Shown here: positions 35,116 through 43,097 of the stretch, piece after piece
Position numbering within the stretch: position 1 is the stretch's first letter
Layout of the letters: the number at the start of each line of letters is the position of its first letter
Assembly (NCBI RefSeq): GCF_003171655.1
Contig: NZ_QFZL01000001.1
Coordinates: 434,001 to 498,000 of the forward strand
Origin: Stakelama portus
Lineage (GTDB): Bacteria; Pseudomonadota; Alphaproteobacteria; Sphingomonadales; Sphingomonadaceae
Length of the DNA stretch: 64,000 bases
Reading direction: 5' to 3'
Notes under the pieces: model-generated
Seen by the model: the letters and a program-made list of their open reading frames with translations, nothing else
Told to the model about the DNA's origin: nothing
The model's database searches: none
Made by a program: the position numbers and the translations under genes

Positions 35116-36927
35116 ATGTCCACTGAACGTTCCAAGATCCGTAACTTTTCGATCATCGCCCATATCGATCATGGCAAGTCGACGCTTGCCGATCGCCTGA
35201 TCCAGCGTACCGGCGGGCTTACCGAGCGGGAAATGAGCGCGCAGGTGCTCGACAATATGGATATCGAGCGCGAGCGCGGGATCACCATCAAGTCGCAGAC
35301 GGTGCGGCTGGAATGGAAGGGCTATACGCTCAACCTGATGGACACGCCGGGGCATGTCGACTTTGCCTATGAAGTGTCGCGGTCACTTGCGGCGTGCGAA
35401 GGCGCGCTGCTGGTGGTCGATGCCGCGCAGGGTGTCGAGGCGCAGACGCTGGCGAATGTCTATCAGTCGATCGAGCATGACCATGAGATCATCCCGGTCA
35501 TCAACAAGATCGATTTGCCCGCCGCCGAACCCGAAAAGGTGAAGGCCGAGATCGAGGATATCATCGGCCTGGACGCGTCGAACGCGGTGCTGGCGAGCGC
35601 CAAGAGCGGGATCGGCATCGACGAGGTTCTCGACGCCGTGATCGAGCGGATTCCGGCGCCCGGCGGCGACGCGAATGCGCCGCTGAAGGCGATGCTGGTC
35701 GACAGCTGGTACGACCCCTATCTGGGCGTCGTCATTCTGGTCCGCGTGATGGACGGGGTGTTGAAAAAGGGCCAGCAGGTCAAGTTCATGCAGGCCGGGA
35801 CGATGCATCTGATCGATCGCGTCGGTTGTTTCCGGCCCAAGCTGACGCAGCTCGACGAACTGGGGCCGGGCGAGATCGGATTTGTCACCGCGCAGATCAA
35901 GGAAGTCGCGCAGACCATGGTCGGCGACACGATCACCGACGCCAGAAGGCCGACCGACAAGCCGGTGCCGGGGTTCAAGGAAGTCCAGCCGGTGGTGTTT
36001 TGCGGCCTGTTCCCGGTCGATGCCAATGATTTTGAAAAGCTGCGTGAGAGCATTTCGAAGCTTCGGCTCAACGATGCCTCGTTCAGTTTCGAAATGGAAA
36101 CGTCGGCGGCGCTGGGCTTTGGCTTTCGCTGCGGATTCCTGGGGCTGTTGCACCTCGAGATCATTCAGGAGCGGCTGACGCGCGAATATGACCTCGACCT
36201 GATCACGACCGCGCCGTCGGTCGTCTATCGCCTGCAGCTGAGCAAGGCGGCGGGCGAGGCGGAGGCGCAGGTGATCGAGCTGCACAATCCGGCCGACATG
36301 CCCGATCCCAACCGGATCGAGGAAATCGAGGAGCCGTGGATCAAGGCGGTCATCTATGTCCCCGACGAATATCTGGGGTCGATCCTGAAATTGTGTCAGG
36401 ACCGGCGCGGCATCCAGAAGGACCTGACCTATGTCGGCGGGCGCGCGCAGATCACCTATGAACTGCCGCTCAACGAAGTCGTGTTCGATTTCTATGACCG
36501 GCTGAAATCGATCAGCCGCGGCTATGCCAGCTTCGATTATGAGCAGATCGGGCTGCGCGCGGGCGATCTGGTCAAGATGAACATCCTGGTCAATGCCGAG
36601 CCGGTCGATGCGCTGAGCATGATCGTCCACCGCAGCCAGGCCGAGGCGCGCGGCCGCCATATGTGCGAGCGGCTGAAGGACCTGATCCCGCGCCACTTGT
36701 TCAAGATCCCGATCCAGGCGGCGATCGGCGGCAAGGTGATTGCGCGCGAAACGATCGCGGCGCTGCGCAAGGACGTGACCGCAAAATGCTATGGCGGCGA
36801 CATCACCCGCAAACGCAAGCTTCTGGAAAAGCAGAAGGAAGGCAAGAAGCGGATGCGCGAATATGGTTCGGTGAGCATCCCGCAGGAAGCGTTCATCGCC
36901 GCGTTGCGGATGGGGGACGAGAGCTAG
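35116..36927 (+). CDS. lepA: Elongation factor 4 (LepA)
   Basis: 603 residues, the normal length. GTPase motifs are AHIDHGKST (P-loop), [11 protein letters not shown] (switch I), DTPGHVDF and NKIDLP. Domain II, the [11 protein letters not shown] region and the LepA-specific C-terminus ([25 protein letters not shown]) follow. LepA binds ribosomes and affects stalled or back-translocated complexes and subunit biogenesis. Its TAG is shared on the opposite strand with the stop of the J-domain-like gene. Confidence 0.97.
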   Translation: MSTERSKIRNFSIIAHIDHGKSTLADRLIQRTGGLTEREMSAQVLDNMDIERERGITIKSQTVRLEWKGYTLNLMDTPGHVDFAYEVSRSLAACEGALLVVDAAQGVEAQTLANVYQSIEHDHEIIPVINKIDLPAAEPEKVKAEIEDIIGLDASNAVLASAKSGIGIDEVLDAVIERIPAPGGDANAPLKAMLVDSWYDPYLGVVILVRVMDGVLKKGQQVKFMQAGTMHLIDRVGCFRPKLTQLDELGPGEIGFVTAQIKEVAQTMVGDTITDARRPTDKPVPGFKEVQPVVFCGLFPVDANDFEKLRESISKLRLNDASFSFEMETSAALGFGFRCGFLGLLHLEIIQERLTREYDLDLITTAPSVVYRLQLSKAAGEAEAQVIELHNPADMPDPNRIEEIEEPWIKAVIYVPDEYLGSILKLCQDRRGIQKDLTYVGGRAQITYELPLNEVVFDFYDRLKSISRGYASFDYEQIGLRAGDLVKMNILVNAEPVDALSMIVHRSQAEARGRHMCERLKDLIPRHLFKIPIQAAIGGKVIARETIAALRKDVTAKCYGGDITRKRKLLEKQKEGKKRMREYGSVSIPQEAFIAALRMGDES

Positions 36928-38099
36928 GGGGCTTCTTTTTCGGGCGCCTGCCCGCGGCGGTCACGCCTCATCGCTTCGATGGTGGAGTCGCGGCTTTTCC
37001 GGTCGCCCGATAGCCATTGCGGAATTGCCGGGTCGTATTGACGCGGCAATGGCGGCGGCGGCGCTGCGAGGACGGTGATCGGATCGTCGTCGTTTGCCAG
37101 GGGCTCCAGCAAGGGCGCTTCCGGCACGACGTCGCTGTCCCAGTCGGCATAGGGCGAGCGCGGGGTGTCCCTCGGGTCCAGCGGGGCCTCGGCTCGATAG
37201 GGGCTCTTGTGCGGGTCCGCGTCCGGTTTGTTGAAATGACCCAGCACCATGCTGAGCAATATTAACCCCATCCACCAAGCCTGGAGGGGTACGCGCTTCC
37301 ACCAGGGTTCCTCGCTGCTTTCGAGCTTCAGTTCCCAACTGCCGACGCGGGTCATGTCCAGCTCGGAACGGAGCATAGGATACCAGCTGTCGATCGTATC
37401 GAGCAGCGCGGCGATTTCATGGCGCGGGACCCTGCCCAGCCGGCTGCTGCCGTCATGGGGCGTCGATAATTCGGTCCATGCGCGGTGAAACGCGCTGCCC
37501 GGCTCCCTGGCGGCGTCGGCAAAGTCCAGGTCGTTCAGCCGCTCGACGAGATAGGTCGCCGCCATATCCTGCCGATAATCGTCCTCGTGGTTCTGCCACC
37601 TGAAGAACGTGACGACAGGGCGCACCAGCGGTTTGGAATAGGGAAAGGCGCGCGCGACGACATGGCCGAATATCTGAGCCGCCCGGTCGAATATATCGAT
37701 CTTTTCCAGTCGCGGATCCTGTTGGATCGTGAGCCACTGGCGCCGCATCCACAAGGCGGTTTCCGCATCGGGAAGCGCTTCGGGGTCGGCTTTCGACAGC
37801 GCATCAATCAATGCCGTCGCAACCTGGTCGTAATAGGCGAAATCCCCCTTAGCGGTGTCTGTTGCAGGCGCTGGGCTGCCGGCTGGCTCGCTGAGCTCAG
37901 GCACCGGCTCCATTCGATCCCGATCGTGCGGGGTGCCGGCAGACACTGTCTCGAACGCAGCGCGCAATTGGCGAAACGCTTCCGGGTCGCTGTCCGGATC
38001 GATGGCTTTCAGCGCGGCTGCATAGGCGCGACGTATCTCCTGCTTGCTGTCGGTGGGCGCGATACCGAGCAATCTCCACGCGGCGCTGCGCGTCATCAT
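36924..38099 (-). CDS. Membrane-anchored J-domain-like protein 1 (DjlB/DjlC-type)
   Basis: 391 residues. The first ~50 residues follow the J-domain helix pattern ([25 protein letters not shown], then [11 protein letters not shown]), but the HPD tripeptide reads DPD (34-36). A middle helical domain follows. One membrane helix ([15 protein letters not shown], ~272-288) leaves a proline-rich tail of ~100 residues outside the cytosol. The layout recalls E. coli DjlB and DjlC, which work with HscC. Its ATG overlaps the stop of the second J-like gene (ATGA), and both are co-translated with the Hsp70. Confidence 0.75.
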   Translation of the reverse strand: MMTRSAAWRLLGIAPTDSKQEIRRAYAAALKAIDPDSDPEAFRQLRAAFETVSAGTPHDRDRMEPVPELSEPAGSPAPATDTAKGDFAYYDQVATALIDALSKADPEALPDAETALWMRRQWLTIQQDPRLEKIDIFDRAAQIFGHVVARAFPYSKPLVRPVVTFFRWQNHEDDYRQDMAATYLVERLNDLDFADAAREPGSAFHRAWTELSTPHDGSSRLGRVPRHEIAALLDTIDSWYPMLRSELDMTRVGSWELKLESSEEPWWKRVPLQAWWMGLILLSMVLGHFNKPDADPHKSPYRAEAPLDPRDTPRSPYADWDSDVVPEAPLLEPLANDDDPITVLAAPPPPLPRQYDPAIPQWLSGDRKSRDSTIEAMRRDRRGQAPEKEAP

Positions 38100-39721
38100 A
38101 TCAGATGCGGCAAGGATTCGGCGTCATGCTCCAGCGCATAGCGTTCGAGCGCGATCCAGGTTTCGCAAACACGACTGTCCATTCCCCGTCCGGAAAGGGC
38201 GTCAACTACTTGGGATTCGCTCAGCTTGAGGTCCGCCATCAGAAAGCTCAACTGCTCGTCCGGCAGATTGAAACCTGACGGGAAGTCGGTGTTTTCAACC
38301 TCGGTCGTGGCTAGTGCGCGCGCAATCAGACTCCGCTGGCGACGTTCGAATTCCAAGGGGAAGGCCAGGTTCGGTAATTCGGTGCCCGGGCGGTTGACGA
38401 ACATCGCGGCACATGCCGCGGGGTTACCGTTGCGAATGAATTCGGCGCGATCGATTTTCAGCTGGACCATCTCGCGCTGAAGGTCGGGGGCTGCGAAGGG
38501 GGCGACCTTGCGATAGCGATCGAAAAATGCGGCGAAGAGCTTTCCCTGCAACAGCCCGGTGCCACCGCCCTCACGCAAGGCGTCACTGCGCGAATCTCGC
38601 GCGATTGCCAGCAACGCAGGATGATCGAACAGGTCGCTGAAACTCAGTTCACCACCGAACAGTTGCTTAAGCGCGTAGTCGATATCGGCTTCTTCGTGCA
38701 TCGGATCGAGCTGACGATCCGCCATCGGATAGGGTGGCGGCAGATTGATATGTGTCGACGGATCGACTGGACCCGGATCGCTATCGCGCCCGAATATGGC
38801 GATGCCGAACAACAGCAGCACCAGCCCGATCGCAATGACATGTCCCGACCAGTTGCGGCGATTGAGGCGTTTCTCCCAATATGCCACGCGCTCGGTATCG
38901 AGCAGCGGTTCGAGGCGGCTGTGATCGTGGCGCAGCTTCCCCAGTAATTCGCCGACCTGCGTCCGGCTGACCGAGCCCGCCCATTTGCTGTCGAGCGTTC
39001 CGCGCAGATCGCACCAGGCGCGGTGATATTCGTTGCCGCGAGTCGAAATGGTTTCGAGGAAGAAGGTGTCGCTGCGGCAGGCGAGCAGATATTCCACCAC
39101 CGGCGCGCGATGCACCGTGTCATGGTCGTAGCGCCAGCCGAAGCGCTCGACCACCGGATCGACCAGCGGCGCGGAGAAGGGAAAGCTCTGCGCCACCAGA
39201 TGCGCGATATTGGTTTCCGCCGCGGCATAATGGCCGATCTGTTCGAGCCGCGGATCGTCGGCGATCAGACGCCACAATGCCAGCATCTGCTCGCTTTCCT
39301 CGGGCGTTGCCAGCCGCGGTTGTTCGCGCTCGGCAAGCAGCATCGCGGAAAGTTCGTTGCCAGCCGCGTCGATCCTCTCGCTGCTGGGCGGGGCCCAGGG
39401 GCTGGCGGGTTTCGCATCGGGTCGTGGGGCAGGGTCGGGCGGCGTGTCCGGCAACGGGCCGCTCGGTTCCGCCGGGGCGGCGCCCCCGGTTTCGGGCGCC
39501 ATATCGGCTGGCAGATCGGCCCCATCCTCCCGCGCATCCTCGTCGTGCCATTGCGCTTCGGCCATGGCGTGATCGAGCGCGGCGCGCAGCGCGACGAAGC
39601 CTTGCGTATCGTTTTCGGTGTCGATCGCCTTCAGCCTTGCGGCATAGGCGCGGCGGATGGCGCGTTTGTCCGACGTCGGTGCGAGCCCCAGAACCGCCCA
39701 TGTGCCGCGCAGCGTCGTCAC
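38096..39721 (-). CDS. Membrane-anchored J-domain-like protein 2 (DjlB/DjlC-type)
   Basis: 541 residues and a paralogue of its neighbour: VLGLAPTSDKRAIRRAYAARLKAID at the start, with the HPD position reading DTE (34-36). A Pro/Ala-rich linker (~75-110) leads to a helical domain that shares motifs with protein 1 (SFPFSAPLVDPVVERFGWR). A membrane helix (HVIAIGLVLLLFGIAIF, ~294-310) precedes a C-terminal domain of ~230 residues in the periplasm, much longer than in protein 1. Four-base overlaps at both ends bind it to the Hsp70 and the first J-like gene. It may tether the chaperone to the membrane. Confidence 0.75.
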   Translation of the reverse strand: MTTLRGTWAVLGLAPTSDKRAIRRAYAARLKAIDTENDTQGFVALRAALDHAMAEAQWHDEDAREDGADLPADMAPETGGAAPAEPSGPLPDTPPDPAPRPDAKPASPWAPPSSERIDAAGNELSAMLLAEREQPRLATPEESEQMLALWRLIADDPRLEQIGHYAAAETNIAHLVAQSFPFSAPLVDPVVERFGWRYDHDTVHRAPVVEYLLACRSDTFFLETISTRGNEYHRAWCDLRGTLDSKWAGSVSRTQVGELLGKLRHDHSRLEPLLDTERVAYWEKRLNRRNWSGHVIAIGLVLLLFGIAIFGRDSDPGPVDPSTHINLPPPYPMADRQLDPMHEEADIDYALKQLFGGELSFSDLFDHPALLAIARDSRSDALREGGGTGLLQGKLFAAFFDRYRKVAPFAAPDLQREMVQLKIDRAEFIRNGNPAACAAMFVNRPGTELPNLAFPLEFERRQRSLIARALATTEVENTDFPSGFNLPDEQLSFLMADLKLSESQVVDALSGRGMDSRVCETWIALERYALEHDAESLPHLI

Positions 39722-41421
39722 AGGAAACGCTCGCCTTCGATACTGTCGAGCGCGGTCGTGAGCTGTTCGCGCACTTCCGCGATGGTGCGCGGGTCCTGGG
39801 TATCCAATGCCGCTTCGAATTGCAGCAGCCAGCGGTTCACCAGATCGCGCCGGTCGCCGATGAAGCTTTCATAGCAGCGCTGCGCGCGTGCGATCACGGC
39901 GGCGTTGACCGCTTCGTCGCGGGGATAGACCTTGAGCTCGGCCAGCGCGGCGCGGCGTTCGGCCAGTTCGGATTCCGAAATCGCGCCCTCTTCCTCGACG
40001 ATCACCAGATTGCGGGCCTCCCCGGTTTCCGGCTCCTTCACATCGACTTCGAGCAGGCCGCTCGTGTCATAGGAGAAGCGGCATTCGACCACGACATGGC
40101 CGGCGGGGCGTGGCGGCACGGGAATCCGGATCTCGCCCAGCTTCACATTGGCGGACACCAGGCGCGATTCGCCCTGATAGATGCCGAATTCGATGACGCG
40201 CTGATTGTCCTGCAGCGTCTGATAATGGCCGACGCGGCTGGTGGGGATCACCGTATTGCGATCGATGATCGGCGAAAACAGCCCGCCATGAAGATTGCCG
40301 CGGGCATCGCGTTCGGTATGTTCGACGCCCAGCGTGAAGGGGCAGACATCGGTCAGCCGGATCTCGTCGAGCGCCGAATCGCGGGCCAGCAGCCCCGCCT
40401 GAACCGCCGCGCCCAGCGCGACGGCATGATCGGGATGGACCGTGTGGTTGGGGAAACGGCCGAACATGCGCGTAATCGCGCGACGGACGACCGGCATCCG
40501 CGTGGCCCCGCCGACCAGCACGACTTCACTGAGCGAATCGACGCGAATGTCGCTGTCGCGCAGCGATCGCAGAACCGGTTCGCGCAGCCGCGCGATCAGC
40601 GGTTCGACATGTTTTTCGAATTCGTCGGCGGTTACCTCGGTCGAAAATTCATTCTCGCCCTGCACAATGGTGAAGGGCGCCGAAGCGCCATCGGTAAGCG
40701 CGCGCCGCGTACGCTCTGCAGCGGCGCGGAGCAGTTCGTGCAACTGCCCGGTTTCCACGCCGGTCAGCTTGCGGTCGGGGTCGATCCGGCGACGGACCAG
40801 TTCGATCAGCGCTTCGTTGAAATCTTCGCCGCCGAGCCGGTTGTCGCCCGCGCTCGCGCGGACTTCGACAATGCCTTCAAACACTTCGACGATCGAGACG
40901 TCGAACGTGCCGCCGCCCAGATCGAAGACGAGAAAGGGTTCCTGTTCGCGCAGGTGCACGCCGAACGCCAGCGCGGCGGCAGTGGGTTCGTTGATCAGCC
41001 GCTTGATCTCAAGCCCGGCCAGTTCGCCCGCGCGGCGCGTTGCGCGGCGCTGCCGGTCGTTGAAATAGGCGGGGACGGTGACGACCGCACCGGTCACTTT
41101 TTCTCCGGTATGGCTTTCGACATCCTCCTTGAGGCTGCGCAACACCAGCGCGGAAAGATCCTCGGCGGAGAAATTCTGCTTGCCGAGCCGGACGGTCGCC
41201 TGCGTGCCCATGCGGCGCTTGAAGGCAGTCGCCGTGTCGTCGGGATGCGTCGGCTGGCGGTCGCGGGCGGCCATGCCGACGAGCAGCGACCCGTCGTCGC
41301 CCATGCTGACCGCCGACGGCGTGAGCAGGTCGCCCAGTGAGTTCGGAATCAGTTGCGGCGCGCCGTCCTTCCAGATCGCGACGGCGCTGTTTGTCGTACC
41401 CAGATCTATGCCGATGATCAT
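39718..41421 (-). CDS. hscC: HscC-type Hsp70 chaperone
   Basis: 567 residues, shorter than DnaK (~640) and close to HscC (~556). The ATG at 41421 begins MIIGIDLGTTNSAVAIW. ATPase motifs are phosphate 1 GIDLGTTNS, VTVPAYFNDRQR, phosphate 2 FDLGGGTFDVSI and the adenosine motif VVLVGGATRMPVV. The substrate-binding part has the HscC-like DVCPFTLGVEH; the helical lid is short and lacks the EEVD-like tail. It is first in a three-gene operon with the two J-like proteins and divergent from the phosphorylation triad. The symbol rests on architecture and neighbours. Confidence 0.85.
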   Translation of the reverse strand: MIIGIDLGTTNSAVAIWKDGAPQLIPNSLGDLLTPSAVSMGDDGSLLVGMAARDRQPTHPDDTATAFKRRMGTQATVRLGKQNFSAEDLSALVLRSLKEDVESHTGEKVTGAVVTVPAYFNDRQRRATRRAGELAGLEIKRLINEPTAAALAFGVHLREQEPFLVFDLGGGTFDVSIVEVFEGIVEVRASAGDNRLGGEDFNEALIELVRRRIDPDRKLTGVETGQLHELLRAAAERTRRALTDGASAPFTIVQGENEFSTEVTADEFEKHVEPLIARLREPVLRSLRDSDIRVDSLSEVVLVGGATRMPVVRRAITRMFGRFPNHTVHPDHAVALGAAVQAGLLARDSALDEIRLTDVCPFTLGVEHTERDARGNLHGGLFSPIIDRNTVIPTSRVGHYQTLQDNQRVIEFGIYQGESRLVSANVKLGEIRIPVPPRPAGHVVVECRFSYDTSGLLEVDVKEPETGEARNLVIVEEEGAISESELAERRAALAELKVYPRDEAVNAAVIARAQRCYESFIGDRRDLVNRWLLQFEAALDTQDPRTIAEVREQLTTALDSIEGERFL

Positions 41422-41625
41422 GTCGTCCCCCGGCAACTTGGTAGCGAGGCGCGAATAGCCACGCCAGACCCATTTTACACTTGCCGTTAGCGGTCGTGCA
41501 TCGCGCCCGATTGCCGCGGATCGCGGCGCCTCCCGGCGCTTCTTGCAGGCGGGGGCCACATGTTTCATACTTCGCCTGCTGTCGATTCCGGGAGGGGGTT
41601 TCCGGGTCGATCGCGGGAGGGCGCG
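41422..41625. other. Shared divergent control region of the Hsp70 and vWA operons
   Basis: 204 bases between head-to-head starts. Both operons must start here. No clear hexamer pair or heat-shock inverted repeat (CIRCE-type) was found by eye. The Hsp70 side has GGGGGAC and the vWA side GGGAGG as ribosome sites. Confidence 0.5.
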
Positions 41626-42306
41626 ATGAATTTGATTCCCGACGTGGCGCTTGCTGAAAACAGCAGCCAGCGTCTGCCATGCGTGGTGGTTCTCGACGGT
41701 TCGACATCGATGTCGCAGAACAATGCCATTGGCGCGCTCAACGACGGCCTCCGGCTGCTCGAACAGGATCTTAAAGCCGACGATGTCGCGCGCCAGCGGG
41801 TGCGGATCATGGTGCTGCGCGTCGGCGCGCCGCAGGATGTCGAAGTCGTCACCGACTGGACCGACGCGATCGAATTCGAAGCGCCCGAGATCGAAGCGAA
41901 CGGCATGACGCCGCTCGGCCTTGCCGTGCGCCGCGCGCTCGACGAGATCGAGGACGAGAAGGATCGCTATCGCGAGCACGGCATCCCCTATAACCGGCCC
42001 TGGCTGTTCATCCTGACCGATGGCGAGCCAACCGATGCCGATTGGGAAACCGCCGCCGCCGAATGCCGGGCCGCCGAAGAGGCGGGGCATGTCTCTGCAT
42101 TTTGCGTGGGCGTGGGCGACGCCAATATGGACAAGCTGGGTCGCTTTTCGCAGCGCCAGCCGCTGGCGCTCAAGGGGCTGGCGTTCCGCGAATTCTTCCT
42201 CTGGCTCAGCCGATCGGCCCGTGCCGGATCGAAATCGGCGCCGAGCGACACGATCCAGATGGCGGCGCCGCAGGATTGGGCCGTGGTTCCGGGCCGGTCC
42301 GACTGA
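41626..42306 (+). CDS. vWA domain protein, TerY/YegL type
   Basis: 226 residues from ATG 41626, with GGGAGG eight bases upstream. A single von Willebrand A domain with a full MIDAS site: DGSTSMS (Asp24, Ser26, Ser28), the Thr in NGMTPLG and Asp in LTDGEPTD. There is no signal peptide, so it is cytosolic. In TerY-P triads and E. coli yegLKI such a protein is encoded with a PP2C phosphatase and a kinase, as here. It probably scaffolds or is the target of the phosphorylation switch. Stop and next start overlap as TGATG. Confidence 0.88.
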   Translation: MNLIPDVALAENSSQRLPCVVVLDGSTSMSQNNAIGALNDGLRLLEQDLKADDVARQRVRIMVLRVGAPQDVEVVTDWTDAIEFEAPEIEANGMTPLGLAVRRALDEIEDEKDRYREHGIPYNRPWLFILTDGEPTDADWETAAAECRAAEEAGHVSAFCVGVGDANMDKLGRFSQRQPLALKGLAFREFFLWLSRSARAGSKSAPSDTIQMAAPQDWAVVPGRSD

Positions 42307-43097
42307 TGCTTGCGGCACCTGCCTGGCGCATGGCGGGTACGTCGATCACCGGTCCGTCGCATATGCAGACGGGCACGCCGTGTCAGGACCGCTATCGGCT
42401 GCACGTCACGCAATCGGGTGCGCTGATCGCGGTGGTGTCGGATGGCGCCGGTTCGGCACGGTTCGGCGGGGAAGGCGCGGCGTTGCTGTGCGACCGGCTG
42501 GTGGCGCGGCTCGACCGGCATCTGCGCGCTGGCATCCGCAAGCCGATCACGCGGGCGAGCCTGATGGGCATTTGCCGGGCGATATGTGAGGGCGTCTCCG
42601 AAGCGCGCGAAGCGGCGCTGGCGCTGGGCGAGGAACAGGGCGTCGGGCTGGAGGCGTTTCACGCGACCTTGGTCGGTGCGGCGATGCTGCCACGGCAAGG
42701 CGGGATTTTCTTTCATATCGGCGATGGTGCCGCGCTCGCGATCGGCGGCGATGGCGAACGCTGGCAGATGTCGGGGCCGCGCAACGGCGAATATGCCGAT
42801 ACGACCTATTTCTTCACCGAGCCCGACTGGCGGCGCAACCTGCGCTTTTCGCTGATCGATGAAGGCTATGACACGATTTTCGTGATGACCGATGGCGTTA
42901 CTGATCTGGCGCTGTCGGCGCGGCAGGGCGCGCATGAGCCGTTCATGCCCTTCTTCCGCCCGATCGGCCGCTATCTTGCCGGAGCGACGCGCGAGGAAGG
43001 CGAGGAGGCGCTGAGCGCGACGCTCGACAGCAGCGCGGTGCGCGAACGGACGTCGGACGACAAGACGCTCGTCTGGGCACAGGTGGCCGGGACATGA
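42306..43097 (+). CDS. PP2C-type protein phosphatase, YegK type
   Basis: 263 residues. Metal-binding motifs of PP2C are seen in order: CQDRYRL, VVSDGAGSARFGGEGA, FHIGDGAALAI, MTDGVTDLAL and SDDKTLVWA. It is soluble. It should remove phosphate from Ser/Thr in proteins, most likely from the vWA protein, the kinase or the chaperone module. Its ends overlap the flanking genes by one and four bases. Confidence 0.88.
   Translation: MLAAPAWRMAGTSITGPSHMQTGTPCQDRYRLHVTQSGALIAVVSDGAGSARFGGEGAALLCDRLVARLDRHLRAGIRKPITRASLMGICRAICEGVSEAREAALALGEEQGVGLEAFHATLVGAAMLPRQGGIFFHIGDGAALAIGGDGERWQMSGPRNGEYADTTYFFTEPDWRRNLRFSLIDEGYDTIFVMTDGVTDLALSARQGAHEPFMPFFRPIGRYLAGATREEGEEALSATLDSSAVRERTSDDKTLVWAQVAGT

Noticed and set aside
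39277..41340. 687-codon open frame on the plus strand
   Set aside because: It runs antisense to the Hsp70 gene, which has every family motif. Long antisense frames are common at this base composition.
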